From contig NZ_BOQE01000001.1 of assembly GCF_023705585.1 (NCBI RefSeq), positions 1,985,001 through 2,049,000 on the forward strand: a stretch of DNA of 64,000 bases. The letters are read 5' to 3'. This document shows, one piece after another, positions 25,322 to 34,013 of this stretch. Source of the stretch: Collibacillus ludicampi. Lineage in GTDB: Bacteria; Bacillota; Bacilli; Tumebacillales; BOQE01. Both the position numbers and the translations under genes were made by a program. The notes beneath the pieces were generated by a model. It searched no databases, had not been told where the DNA came from, and saw only the letters and a list, made by a program, of their open reading frames with translations. The first letter of the stretch is position 1, and each line of letters begins with the position of its first letter.

Positions 25322-26239
25322 ATGCCGATTAAAATACCTGACAATCTCCCAGCCAAGGAGATTCTCAATAAGGAAAATATCTTCGTCATGGGCGAGAGCC
25401 GCGCGTTTCATCAGGATATCCGCCCGCTCAGGATCGCGATTCTCAATTTAATGCCGATCAAACATGTAACAGAAACTCAGATTCTGCGTTTGCTGGGAAA
25501 CTCACCGCTTCAAGTAGAAATCGTTCTCGTTCATCCGAAAACACATACATCGAAAAATACTTCGGAGGAATATCTGGCTACTTTTTACCGTACGTTCGAT
25601 GACATAAAGGACGAAAAATTTGACGGCATGATCATCACAGGTGCCCCGGTCGAACATCTTTCATTTGAGGAAGTGAACTACTGGGAAGAGCTAAAAGAGA
25701 TCATGGATTGGAAAATGGAGAACGTGACTTCAACGTTACACATTTGTTGGGGAGCGCAGGCGGGGCTCTACCATCATTATGGGATACCGAAATACCCTCT
25801 TCCCGAGAAAATGTTCGGTATTTTCCCGCATACAATCAGCAAACAAGGGGTCACTCTGCTGCGCGGTTTTGATGATGTATTCTATGCGCCCCATTCCAGA
25901 CATACGGAAAATCGCCGGGAGGATATCGAAAAAGTTCCGGAGCTTGAGATTTTGTCGGAATCGGAAGAGGCTGGCGTGTATATCGTGGCGACAAAAGACG
26001 GCCGGCAGATTTTTATCACCGGACATTCCGAATATGATCTCCTGACTCTTCAAGAAGAGTATGAGCGTGACCGGAGGCAAGGGCTCACTGTCTCTATGCC
26101 GAAACATTATTATCCCGATGACGATCCGACGAAGAAGCCTGTGCAAACATGGCGTTCCCATGCCAATTTATTGTTCTCCAATTGGTTGAACTATTATGTA
26201 TATCAAGAAACACCTTACGATTTATATAGTAAGAAGTAG
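25322..26239 (+). CDS. metA: homoserine O-acetyltransferase (MetAA type)
   Basis: Homoserine O-acyltransferase (305 aa), first committed step of methionine synthesis. The nucleophile Cys lies in HICWGAQAG, the catalytic His and Glu in [10 protein letters not shown] and GHSEYD. Residue 111 is Glu (GAPVE); in Bacillus cereus MetA this residue gives acetyl-CoA rather than succinyl-CoA specificity, so acetylation is the likely reaction. The second ATG (25322) is better spaced from GAAGGGAAG than the one at 25316. Confidence 0.93.
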   Translation: MPIKIPDNLPAKEILNKENIFVMGESRAFHQDIRPLRIAILNLMPIKHVTETQILRLLGNSPLQVEIVLVHPKTHTSKNTSEEYLATFYRTFDDIKDEKFDGMIITGAPVEHLSFEEVNYWEELKEIMDWKMENVTSTLHICWGAQAGLYHHYGIPKYPLPEKMFGIFPHTISKQGVTLLRGFDDVFYAPHSRHTENRREDIEKVPELEILSESEEAGVYIVATKDGRQIFITGHSEYDLLTLQEEYERDRRQGLTVSMPKHYYPDDDPTKKPVQTWRSHANLLFSNWLNYYVYQETPYDLYSKK

Positions 26240-26282
26240 ATGTCAGACTTTTTGGCGAACAAAATAATAAAAATCACAATAA

Positions 26283-26320
26283 AAAGTTCGGGAAAATACC
26301 GTTTCCGAGCTTTCTTTTTT
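26283..26320 (+). terminator. metA terminator
   Basis: Imperfect stem AAAGTTCGGGAAA/TTTCCGAGCTTT followed by CTTTTTTTT. Confidence 0.7.
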
Positions 26321-26333
26321 TCGATTTCTGCGT

Positions 26334-26339
26334 TATAAT
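26334..26339 (+). promoter_or_regulatory. -10 of the xpt-pbuX promoter
   Basis: TATAAT about 28 bases upstream of the riboswitch aptamer; the -35 (TTTCTT, 17 bases upstream) is weak and overlaps the metA terminator tail. Confidence 0.45.
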
Positions 26340-26367
26340 CGAAGCACAACAATCAAATAACGAACAA

Positions 26368-26436
26368 ACTCGTATAATTGTAGGAATATGGCCTACGAGT
26401 CTCTACCGAACCACCGTAAATGGTTCGACTACGAGT
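26368..26436 (+). promoter_or_regulatory. purine riboswitch aptamer, guanine type
   Basis: P1 is ACTCGTA/TACGAGT. The conserved core words TATAAT, GGAATATGG, GTCTCTACC, CCGTAAATGG and CGACTACGAG occur in order. The specificity position (residue 74 of the xpt numbering) is C in GACTACG, which selects guanine or hypoxanthine rather than adenine. It precedes xpt and pbuX, the standard target. Confidence 0.95.
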
Positions 26437-26442
26437 GAGCAG

Positions 26443-26567
26443 GATATCAGAGGGCGTAGTGTCGCCATTTTTGATATCATTTGTTGTTTTTGAGCATGAG
26501 AGCTCGAAAGACAGCGGTTCACTCAACGGGTGATGTGAGGAACACTGTTTTTCGAGCTCTTCTATAT
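26443..26567 (+). terminator. expression platform of the purine riboswitch
   Basis: Two stems follow the aptamer: GATATCA (26443-26449) with TGATATC (26472-26478) around a GGCG/CGCC core, then a T-rich stretch; and GAGAGCTCGAAA (26498-26509) with its partner ending near 26562, then TATATTTT. The P1 3' strand (GAGTGA) can alternatively pair with TCACTC at 26519-26524. The exact switching pairing is inferred, not proved. Confidence 0.55.
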
Positions 26568-26578
26568 TTTAGAGGGGG

Positions 26579-27175
26579 ATGTCTAGTGGAAATTCTGAAG
26601 GAAAGGATCCTGCGGGAAGGATTGTCGTCTCCGATGCCGTGCTAAAGATTGATTCTTTTCTCAACCAGCAGGTAGATCCTGATCTGATGAATGAGATCGG
26701 AAGAGAATTTGCCGCACGTTTCGCGAGCGAATCGATCACGAAAGTGTTAACGATCGAGTCTTCCGGTATAGCGCCCGCGCTCATGACAGCCATGCGGTTG
26801 CGCGTGCCTATGATTTTTGCCCGGAAGAAAAAGTCAATCACGATGCAAGGAGACCTGTACGCCGCTCCGGTCTATTCCTATACGAAACAAGAAGTGAATG
26901 AAGTGACGGTTGCGAAGAAATTTTTATCTGTGAATGACCGTGTACTGATCATCGACGATATTCTCGCGAACGGGGCGGCTGCCCTTGGATTGGCGCAAAT
27001 CGTCGAACAAGCACAAGCGAAAGTCGCGGGGATCGGGATCGTGCTTGAAAAATCGTTCCAAGAAGGCGCAAGCAAACTCAAGGAAGCCGGTTATCGTGTG
27101 GAATCCTTGGTGAAAGTGGCCTCTTTGCAAAACCAACAGATTCGCTTTCTTGAAGATGTACCTGTAAAAGGGTAA
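26579..27175 (+). CDS. xpt: xanthine phosphoribosyltransferase (apparent 5' frameshift)
   Basis: Purine salvage enzyme making XMP from xanthine and PRPP, 198 codons in the open frame. The PRPP-binding motif is [16 protein letters not shown], and [14 protein letters not shown] is typical of Xpt. The 5' end is odd: the in-frame ATG at 26579 touches the ribosome site (AGAGGGGG) with no spacing, whereas a GTG at 26586 is seven bases away and, in the next frame, encodes [12 protein letters not shown], the genuine Xpt N-terminus. The two frames would join near 26620 if one base were added. Either the gene carries a one-base deletion or the sequence has an error. Confidence 0.85.
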   Translation: MSSGNSEGKDPAGRIVVSDAVLKIDSFLNQQVDPDLMNEIGREFAARFASESITKVLTIESSGIAPALMTAMRLRVPMIFARKKKSITMQGDLYAAPVYSYTKQEVNEVTVAKKFLSVNDRVLIIDDILANGAAALGLAQIVEQAQAKVAGIGIVLEKSFQEGASKLKEAGYRVESLVKVASLQNQQIRFLEDVPVKG

Positions 27176-27213
27176 GAACATATCACATGAATGGACTTGA
27201 GGAGGTATTCTCA

Positions 27214-28554
27214 ATGGAGAATAAGTTGGGGTTCTGGAGATTGGGAACGCTCGGCTTCCAGCATGTATTGGCCATGTATGCGGGAGCGGTCGTCGTTCCA
27301 TTGCTTGTCGGTCCGTCCATCGGCATGACACAGGATCAAGTGGCTTATCTGATTTCCATCGATTTATTAACTTGTGGGGTCGCATCCCTCTTTCAGGTTA
27401 TTGGCGGCAAGTATTTCGGCGTGAAATTGCCGATCCTCATGGGATGTGCGTTTCAGGCTGTCGGGCCGATGATTGCGATCGGCAAAATGCAAGGAATTAC
27501 ATCCGTCTACGGGGCGATCATCGCTGCGGGACTCATTGTCATGATCCTCGCACAGTTCATGAATAAAATTCTCAAGTTTTTCCCTCCCGTCGTGACGGGT
27601 TCTGTTGTAACCATTATTGGAGCATCTCTCATCGGCGCCGCGATGGGGAACATTGTCGGACAACCGAATACCCCCTCTTTCGCGAGCGTAACGAACCTGT
27701 TTTTGGCTTCTGTGACTTTATTTTCGATCGTAATCATGAATCGATTCTTCAGAGGATATCTCAAATCAATTTCCGTTTTGCTGTCGCTGGTCATCGGAAC
27801 TGGAGTTGCTTCCATCATGGGACTGGTGGACTTCTCTGTTGTGGGTAAAGCTTCTTGGTTTCATATGGTTGAACCTCTTCGCTTCGGTATGCCGACATTC
27901 CATGCATCGGCCATCATCAGCATGGTATTGGTTGGGATCGTAAGCATGATTGAATCCACCGGAGTTTTCTTTGCGCTTGCTGACGTTTGCGAAAAGAAAC
28001 TGGACGGAGATGATATCAAACGCGGCTTGAGAGCCGAAGGTATCGCACAAGTGATCGGCGGGATTTTCCAGGCGTTCCCGTACACCACGTATTCACAGAA
28101 TGTTGGATTGGTGGCGCTTACCGGGGTTAAGACGAGAAAAGTGGTCATTGCCGCTTGCCTGATCATCATGGCGCTTGGTCTTCTACCGAAAGTCGCAGCC
28201 TTGACGACCATCATTCCGAATCCGGTACTTGGCGGAGCGATGCTGCCGATGTTTGGCATGGTCATGGCTTCCGGAGTTCGTCAATTGTCTCGGGTCAATT
28301 TCCAACGCGTTGAGAACATGTTAATCGTCGCTACATCTGTGGGTCTCGGTTTGGGTGTCTCGATTTCACCGGATGTATTCTCACATCTCCCGGAGAGTAT
28401 CCGATTGATCATGGAAAGCGGAATTGTCACGGGAAGTATCGCGGCGATCCTTCTGAATCTGCTATTAAATGGAACGAACAATCAAAATGTAAACGAGACC
28501 ATTGAAGTATACAAATCGGAACACGCGATCGAACATACCGTTAAAGTTTCATAA
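27214..28554 (+). CDS. pbuX: xanthine permease (NCS2 family)
   Basis: Purine base symporter (446 aa), 12-14 helices, with the NAT signature YSQNVGLVALTG and the FQAVGPMIA helix-3 region. Cotranscribed with xpt behind the guanine riboswitch, as in Bacillus, so xanthine is the likely substrate. The ATG at 27214 follows AGGAGG by eight bases; the ATG at 27187 would only add nine residues that contain the ribosome site. Confidence 0.93.
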   Translation: MENKLGFWRLGTLGFQHVLAMYAGAVVVPLLVGPSIGMTQDQVAYLISIDLLTCGVASLFQVIGGKYFGVKLPILMGCAFQAVGPMIAIGKMQGITSVYGAIIAAGLIVMILAQFMNKILKFFPPVVTGSVVTIIGASLIGAAMGNIVGQPNTPSFASVTNLFLASVTLFSIVIMNRFFRGYLKSISVLLSLVIGTGVASIMGLVDFSVVGKASWFHMVEPLRFGMPTFHASAIISMVLVGIVSMIESTGVFFALADVCEKKLDGDDIKRGLRAEGIAQVIGGIFQAFPYTTYSQNVGLVALTGVKTRKVVIAACLIIMALGLLPKVAALTTIIPNPVLGGAMLPMFGMVMASGVRQLSRVNFQRVENMLIVATSVGLGLGVSISPDVFSHLPESIRLIMESGIVTGSIAAILLNLLLNGTNNQNVNETIEVYKSEHAIEHTVKVS

Positions 28555-28566
28555 AGATGATGGATA

Positions 28567-28601
28567 CAGGTTGGAGCGAAATGTCTCCAACCTGTTTTTT
28601 T
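28567..28601 (+). terminator. xpt-pbuX operon terminator
   Basis: Perfect 10-bp stem CAGGTTGGAG/CTCCAACCTG followed by a run of T. Confidence 0.9.
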
Positions 28602-28702
28602 ATGACTGAAACGCATAGATACCCGCATCCCGATTGATATTTTCAAGAATGGGGAGGGAATCTAAGGAGGAAGTATACAGTAGAAGGAAAGAAGGGGACT
28701 CA

Positions 28703-29728
28703 GTGAAAATCTTTAAACCTGATCTGGCATTCTTTGAACCGGCTGCACTCGATTATCCGATAGGGGTTTCCATTTATCGAAAACTGAAGAAAATGGGAGT
28801 GGAAATTCGCCGCACGACCAGTCATAATCGGGTCACCGGGATCCCTGGGAATACCGAATGGGAGAAATATAAAATCTCGAAGCGAACACTTGTTGTCGGT
28901 GTTCGCAAAACGCTTGAATTTGACAGTTCGAAACCGTCCGCCGAGTATGCCCTTCCGATCTCAACAGGATGTATGGGACACTGCCACTATTGCTATTTGC
29001 AAACCACGATGGGGAGTAAGCCCTATGTTCGCGTCTACGTGAATATGGATGAGATACTGGAAGCGGCAAAGAAATATATTGATGAAAGGGCTCCGGAGAT
29101 CACCCGGTTTGAAGCTGCATGTACATCGGATCCCGTCAGTCTCGAACCGCTCACAGGAAATTTAAAGAGAGTCATTGAATTCATGGGTAAAGAAGAATTC
29201 GGCAGGTTGCGATTCGTCACGAAATACGATACGGTCGATTCACTCTTGGATGCGGATCATCGGGGTCATACGCGTTTCCGTTTCAGCGTGAATGCCGCTT
29301 ATGTGATTAAAAACTTCGAACCGGCTACTTCTTCTTTTGAAGAACGAGTCATTGCGGCTGGTAAAGTCTCACGCGCCGGATATCCCCTCGGCTTTATTGT
29401 CGCGCCGATCATCCGTTTCGAGGGATGGAAACAAGGGTACCGGGAATTGATGGAGAGGCTGGCCAAAGAACTTGACGGCGCTTCCCATGAAAACCTGACA
29501 TTTGAATTGATTCAACACAGGTTTACGAAAACGGCGAAACATGTCATTCTAAAGAGGTACCCGAAAACGAAATTGGAGATGAACGAAGAAGAGCGTAAGT
29601 ACAAGTGGGGCCGTTACGGGCGCGGCAAATACGTCTATCGCGATGATGAACAAGAAGAGATCCGGGAATTGTTTCACGACCTGGTTGAACGATATTTTCC
29701 TCAAGCAACCATTGAATATTTTACCTAA
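28703..29728 (+). CDS. splB: spore photoproduct lyase
   Basis: Radical-SAM enzyme (341 aa) that reverses the spore photoproduct (5-thyminyl-5,6-dihydrothymine) during germination. The CxxxCxxC cluster motif is Cys90, Cys94 and Cys97 (STGCMGHCHYCYLQ), and Cys140 in FEAACTSD corresponds to the hydrogen-donor cysteine (Cys141 in Bacillus subtilis). Length equals the Bacillus enzyme when translation begins at GTG 28703, six bases after AGAAGGGG. Marks the organism as a spore former. Confidence 0.95.
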   Translation: MKIFKPDLAFFEPAALDYPIGVSIYRKLKKMGVEIRRTTSHNRVTGIPGNTEWEKYKISKRTLVVGVRKTLEFDSSKPSAEYALPISTGCMGHCHYCYLQTTMGSKPYVRVYVNMDEILEAAKKYIDERAPEITRFEAACTSDPVSLEPLTGNLKRVIEFMGKEEFGRLRFVTKYDTVDSLLDADHRGHTRFRFSVNAAYVIKNFEPATSSFEERVIAAGKVSRAGYPLGFIVAPIIRFEGWKQGYRELMERLAKELDGASHENLTFELIQHRFTKTAKHVILKRYPKTKLEMNEEERKYKWGRYGRGKYVYRDDEQEEIRELFHDLVERYFPQATIEYFT

Positions 29729-29779
29729 ACATCTATAGGGAAATTCAAGTTTATGATGGAAGTGTAAGGAGGCAGGGAG

Positions 29780-30733
29780 ATGAGGAAACGGTACGAAAAT
29801 TTGGATGGGGTCACAACCGATAAGACGTTCCGCGATTTTCTGAAATGGAGACGGGACAGGCGACATAAACTGAAACAGGACACTTACGAGATCGAACAAG
29901 AGCCCCATCCTCTCGTCTCTTATCTGCAGAAAAACCGGGAAGATACCACAATCACGTGGGTGGGCCATTCAACCTTTCTCATCCAGATGAACGGATTGTC
30001 CATCTTGACCGATCCAGAGTGGGCGAAACGCATGGGATTAGAAAAAAGGCTCACACCCCCCGGCTTACCGCTCGACGAACTGCCGAACATCGACGTGGTA
30101 CTCATTTCCCATAGTCACTATGATCACCTTCATTATGGCACATTAAAACGATTGAACGGGGATTTTCAACTTCTTGTTCCCATCGGGTTGAAAAGGAAAA
30201 TGGAGGCGAAAGGATTTTCCCGCGTTGCCGAACTGGATTGGTGGGAACATTACCGGATGGGAGACATTCTCTTTCACTTCGTTCCTGCACAACACTGGTC
30301 GAAACGCACCTTGAATGATACGAACACATCCCTTTGGGGAGGGTTCGTCATCGAAGGGGAGCAAACTGTCTATTTCGCCGGTGATAGCGGATATTTTCGA
30401 GGGTTTCGCGAGATTGGCCAGCGATATGAGATCGACTATGCGTTGATGCCGATCGGTGCTTACGAACCGGAATGGTTGCTGTCGGTACAGCATGTGAACC
30501 CGGAACAGGCGGTTCGCGCGTATCTCGATGTCGGAGCGAAATATTTTATCCCTATGCATTACGGAACGTTTCGTTTGGGGGATGAAACGCCACAGGAAGC
30601 ACTGGCGCGCCTGCGTGCCGAGTGGAACCGACTCCGATTGGATCCGGCAGGACTTTATATACTGAAGATTGGCTCTACAATTGTTTGGTCGCCATCAAAA
30701 TCAGAATCAACAATATATCCGTATACAAAATAG
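29780..30733 (+). CDS. MBL-fold metallohydrolase (NAPE-PLD/UlaG-like)
   Basis: Metallo-beta-lactamase-fold hydrolase (317 aa). The metal site is visible as WVGHSTFLIQ, SHSHYDHLHYG, PAQHWS, FAGDSGYF and PMHYGTF, the order found in NAPE-phospholipase-D-like and UlaG-like enzymes. The substrate may be a phosphodiester or lactone; it cannot be told. The last 14 codons run past the usual end of the family (IGSTIVW) and overlap the convergent DUF2269 gene by 59 bases. Confidence 0.85.
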   Translation: MRKRYENLDGVTTDKTFRDFLKWRRDRRHKLKQDTYEIEQEPHPLVSYLQKNREDTTITWVGHSTFLIQMNGLSILTDPEWAKRMGLEKRLTPPGLPLDELPNIDVVLISHSHYDHLHYGTLKRLNGDFQLLVPIGLKRKMEAKGFSRVAELDWWEHYRMGDILFHFVPAQHWSKRTLNDTNTSLWGGFVIEGEQTVYFAGDSGYFRGFREIGQRYEIDYALMPIGAYEPEWLLSVQHVNPEQAVRAYLDVGAKYFIPMHYGTFRLGDETPQEALARLRAEWNRLRLDPAGLYILKIGSTIVWSPSKSESTIYPYTK

Positions 30734-31127
30734 ACTGACATGCATTCCATCGTTTCTTCACTTCATAATACGCTTGGGGAATTTCTTCACCTTCTGCGTT
30801 TTTAAGAATTTCTCTCATTTTTTTTGTACAGGGGGCAACAAAAAGGAAGACAATCACACTCAGGAGTGCTGTAAGCAATAGAGAGAGATTTAACCACATC
30901 ATATGAAAACCTGTATTCAATTCAATCATCAGCCAAACTCCACTTCCAATTAAAGTCGTGCTTCCTATGGAATGAAAAATATTGATTTTCGTAATGATCC
31001 GGAAAACAAACCGAAGCTGAGAAACTGTCTTCGCAGAACCAATGAGAAACGGGTAGATAAAAATGGGTCCAATGCCAATTACGGCAGAAACAATATGGAG
31101 AGTAAACAAGACATGTATACCGTTCAT
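30675..31127 (-). CDS. DUF2269-like membrane protein
   Basis: A 150-residue protein with four hydrophobic helices and the pattern of DUF2269 (MNGIHVLFTLHIVSAVIGIGPIF, with helix-embedded His and conserved Gly/Pro). Function unknown; related proteins are predicted heme-binding or redox membrane proteins. The codon usage and gene are A+T-richer than the neighbouring MBL gene. Its 3' end overlaps the MBL gene convergently, and it lies downstream of hcp on the same strand, with a 133-base gap. Confidence 0.7.
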   Translation of the reverse strand: MNGIHVLFTLHIVSAVIGIGPIFIYPFLIGSAKTVSQLRFVFRIITKINIFHSIGSTTLIGSGVWLMIELNTGFHMMWLNLSLLLTALLSVIVFLFVAPCTKKMREILKNAEGEEIPQAYYEVKKRWNACQSILYTDILLILILMATKQL

Positions 31128-31260
31128 TTATATCCCTCGAATTCCAATTCTCTTTCGAAAAGAGTGCACCATTGTATTGCGGAGGAGACCGATCGCTTCA
31201 TCGTCGGACACATCCACAAAAATGGTGCACCGTCATTCCGTTCATTAGGTACAGAGAAAG

Positions 31261-32550
31261 TTACATGGCAAGCATCTCAGCCAAATCTTCTTGAGCGTCT
31301 CCGATGAGCTTAAGATTAAATGTTTCTTGCAAGAAGTTTAACACACCTGGTGTTAAAAATTCCGGAGCTTTCGGACCAATTCGTATATCTTTGATTCCTA
31401 TGCTGAATAATCCAAGTAATATGGCAATGGCTTTCTGTTCAAACCAAGACAATACAATGCTGACGGGCAACTCGTTGATTTCACATTGGAAAGCGTCAGC
31501 CAACGCACGGGCAATCTTTACAGTGGAAATGGAGTTATTGCATTGCCCCAAATCGATATATCTCGGGATACCCGTATCTCCTACGGTTCCAAAATCAATG
31601 TCGTTAAAACGAAATTTCCCGCAGGAAGTGGTTAAAATGACCGTATCATTAGGAAGCAACGTAGCTAATTCCCGATAATAATTACCACCCCGTCCGGGAG
31701 CGTCACAACCGGCGATCACAAAGAATCTTCGAATCTTGCCTTCTTTTACGGCCGAGATAATTTCCGGTGCCAAACCGATCACCGTTTGGTGGTGATAGCC
31801 GGTGACCAGCGTCTGATCCGAGTCGATATTTGCCGATGGCAATTGCAAAGCTTTTTCGATGAGTGGAGTGAAATCATTATTTTCGATTTTCGTCACGCCT
31901 TCCAAACCTGCTACTTCATAGGAGAAGAATCGGTCGGAGTAGGTTCCTTTTATCGGCATCACGCAATTGGTGGTTGCCAATATGGCACCGGGGAATTCTT
32001 CAAACAATCTTCGTTGATCATGCCATGCCTTCCCGATGTTGCCCTTTAAATGAGGATATTTTTTCAATTCCGGATACCCGTGGGCAGGCAGCATCTCCGA
32101 GTGAGTATAAATATTGATGCCTTTGCCTTCCGTTTGTTTCAGCAATTCTTCTAAGGCAAATAAATTATGACCGGTTACGACGATACATTTCCCTTCGATT
32201 TTATTTTGCGTGACAGTAATAGGCTGAGGGATACCAAACCGTTCTGTATGTGCACGATCCAGCAAATCCATCACTTTGATTGCGGCTGAACCCACTTTCA
32301 TGGCCATATCAATATGCTCTTGTAAATTAAAGTTTACATTTGTTAATGTGAAGTATAAAGCCTCATGTGTAATCGCATCAACTTCGGGATCCGTGTATCC
32401 CAATTCCCTTGCATGCGTTGCATATGCAGCGATTCCTTTAAGAGCAAATATAATCGTATCTTGTATGCTTGCCAGATCTTCATTTTTCCCACATACGCCG
32501 ACAACTTTGCAACCGCCAATCGCTGTTTGCTCACATTGATAACAAAACAC
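31261..32550 (-). CDS. hcp: hybrid cluster protein (hydroxylamine/NO reductase)
   Basis: Short-form hybrid cluster protein (429 aa). N-terminal cluster ligands Cys3, Cys6, Cys14 and Cys20 follow the CX2CX7CX5C spacing of [4Fe-4S] forms. The hybrid 4Fe-2O-2S cluster ligands are represented by VTGHN, ATTNCVMP, AGCDAPG, TTSCGKF, LGQCN and the late Glu/Lys region. Hcp reduces NO to N2O (in E. coli) and hydroxylamine in vitro, protecting against nitrosative stress under anaerobiosis. No hcr reductase gene is adjacent. Two Fnr-type boxes lie upstream. Confidence 0.95.
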   Translation of the reverse strand: MFCYQCEQTAIGGCKVVGVCGKNEDLASIQDTIIFALKGIAAYATHARELGYTDPEVDAITHEALYFTLTNVNFNLQEHIDMAMKVGSAAIKVMDLLDRAHTERFGIPQPITVTQNKIEGKCIVVTGHNLFALEELLKQTEGKGINIYTHSEMLPAHGYPELKKYPHLKGNIGKAWHDQRRLFEEFPGAILATTNCVMPIKGTYSDRFFSYEVAGLEGVTKIENNDFTPLIEKALQLPSANIDSDQTLVTGYHHQTVIGLAPEIISAVKEGKIRRFFVIAGCDAPGRGGNYYRELATLLPNDTVILTTSCGKFRFNDIDFGTVGDTGIPRYIDLGQCNNSISTVKIARALADAFQCEINELPVSIVLSWFEQKAIAILLGLFSIGIKDIRIGPKAPEFLTPGVLNFLQETFNLKLIGDAQEDLAEMLAM

Positions 32551-32614
32551 GGATATGGCCTCCTTATCCTAATAATTCTTTTGGATGTAACTCCTCTTGT
32601 TTTATCTCTGTGTC

Positions 32615-32683
32615 TATATCCATTATTCTTTGAAATCAGTGGTTCTGGTGTGATAAGAATCACACTTTGTGATCTGTTTCACA
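32615..32683 (-). promoter_or_regulatory. hcp promoter with two Fnr-type boxes
   Basis: Two perfect TGTGA-N6-TCACA palindromes at 32649-32664 and 32668-32683. On the minus strand AATAAT (32627-32622) is a -10 placed so that the proximal box centre is at -41.5 and the distal one at -60.5. This is the class II activation geometry known for Bacillus Fnr. Confidence 0.8.
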
Positions 32684-32705
32684 AACTAGACAAAATTCAG
32701 CAAAG

Positions 32706-32748
32706 AAAGAGCCTGTTTCAAAAAAGTGATTGAACCAGGCTCTTTTTT
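32706..32748. terminator. terminator between cupin-hemerythrin gene and hcp
   Basis: AAAGAGCCTGTTTCA pairs with TGAACCAGGCTCTTT, flanked by A and T tracts. It lies downstream of the cupin-hemerythrin gene on the minus strand and belongs to a family with the hairpins at 54803 and 56455. Confidence 0.85.
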
Positions 32749-32826
32749 GAGGCTATTGATTCTATTGTTTGTGGAGTCTATTGACACCCGGTCGGAACAT
32801 GATTGTTTTTCGAGAAAAGATATAAT

Positions 32827-33633
32827 TTACAATTGTTTTTCCTCATTCACTTTGCGAGCGACCTCATTTTTATCCTCTTCCGACATGACACTGCTCGCCA
32901 TAGGGAATAATACGTTGTCTTCTTTCATGATATGTGCCCGTAATACACTTTCCAACGGCTTGAACGCCTGTACTACGTCGGACTCACTGCCCTTATGATT
33001 TTTCAAATCTTGAAGACGCTTCCGAAAGGTCTCGTGGTTGTCCCGGATGATCTTGTGTTCGGAAAGCATGACCGCGATCGGGCCTGCATTTGTCCCGATA
33101 TATTTCCCCAAAAGCGGAAATAAGATTTCCTCTTCGTAACGAAAATGTTTGTTAAGCTCTTCATGAACCATTTTGTCTGCTAGGTCGTAGGTTTCAGCAT
33201 GATAACCGCCTGCCGTCCGGTCTAACACTTCCAGCAGTTCCGCATGTTCTTCGACAAACGACCATAATTGCGGGGAGACAGCCGCTTTCGCGTTCGAACT
33301 GTTCTCAACACTTTTTCTTGGTTCGCTTCCTATTTCCTGATTGGATACTGGACTCGGGGTGAGTACCAGCACCACCAGACTTTCCTCGATCGCTTCGATC
33401 GAGTGCTCTACATGTTTTTCGAGGCTTACCATATCGCCAGATTGTAGGATCACTTCTTCGTTTGCCTTGAATCGGATTTTACCCTGCAGCACGAATACCA
33501 AAATATCACTGGATGTCTTATGTTTCTCCAGAACCTTCCCTTTCGAAAAGGAGAATTGAACCACTTTTGACACCCCGTTATCCAACACGGGTCGGATAAA
33601 CGATTCCGTAAAGTTTAAATGATAGACTTTCAT
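32827..33633 (-). CDS. cupin-hemerythrin fusion protein
   Basis: A 268-residue fusion of an N-terminal cupin (about residues 1-95; HVEHSIEAI metal-side loop) with a C-terminal hemerythrin HHE four-helix domain (about 120-260). Di-iron ligands appear as EEHAEL, NKHFRYEEEILFP, LSEHKIIRDNHE and RAHIMKEDNVLFP. Hemerythrin domains bind O2 or NO, and RIC/YtfE-like members repair iron-sulfur or di-iron centres after nitrosative damage. AAGGAGG precedes the ATG. A partial copy of the hemerythrin half lies at 54227-54783. Confidence 0.88.
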   Translation of the reverse strand: MKVYHLNFTESFIRPVLDNGVSKVVQFSFSKGKVLEKHKTSSDILVFVLQGKIRFKANEEVILQSGDMVSLEKHVEHSIEAIEESLVVLVLTPSPVSNQEIGSEPRKSVENSSNAKAAVSPQLWSFVEEHAELLEVLDRTAGGYHAETYDLADKMVHEELNKHFRYEEEILFPLLGKYIGTNAGPIAVMLSEHKIIRDNHETFRKRLQDLKNHKGSESDVVQAFKPLESVLRAHIMKEDNVLFPMASSVMSEEDKNEVARKVNEEKQL

Positions 33634-33881
33634 CTGAATCCTCCTTTGAAGCGTGTCGATGGTTTTCTGGCTTTCGATTCGGCTTCAACCCGAATGTTGA
33701 CTACACGCATGGGTATGAAAGGCATCGTATTATCAGTTTTCCTCCATAATAAACATTGATAATTTAACCTATCGCGAGTGATTCCCAGGAGTGTCAAAAG
33801 GTTGTTATTGCCCTGATACAAGTTCAAAAAGTACTGACTGTGAAGGCAGTACTCGATACGCGAACCGAATCGGAAGCTTTG
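33634..33881 (-). other. long 5' leader of the cupin-hemerythrin gene
   Basis: About 250 bases between predicted transcription start and ATG. An 86-codon frame crosses it but begins upstream of the predicted start and lacks a ribosome binding site. A TTGACA-like -35 around 33800 could mark a second promoter. No known riboswitch is seen. Confidence 0.35.
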
Positions 33882-33931
33882 TACATTCATAATAGAGTGG
33901 GGAAATCATCCGAGTTGTGATATAAATCACA
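33882..33931 (-). promoter_or_regulatory. Fnr-type promoter of the cupin-hemerythrin gene
   Basis: Perfect palindrome TGTGA-TATAAA-TCACA at 33916-33931 and TATTAT (-10, minus strand) at 33894-33889, placing the box at -41.5. The start near 33882 leaves a leader of about 250 bases, without recognised riboswitch, before the ATG at 33633. Confidence 0.75.
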
Positions 33932-34013
33932 ATCAACTTTCAATGTAGCCCTCCATGCCGCAAGCGACGGCGCCATCAGAAGATGATAAGTTTCTTGTGT
34001 GGGAAGAGAGATT

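Noticed and set aside
26586-26621. Programmed ribosomal frameshift at the start of xpt
   Set aside because: No slippery heptamer or following pseudoknot is visible; a one-base deletion or sequence error is simpler.
32276-32539. Plus-strand frame within hcp
   Set aside because: It is antisense to strongly conserved hcp codons.
33630-33890. 86-codon frame upstream of the cupin-hemerythrin gene
   Set aside because: It begins before the predicted transcription start, has no ribosome binding site and no family resemblance; treated as leader.
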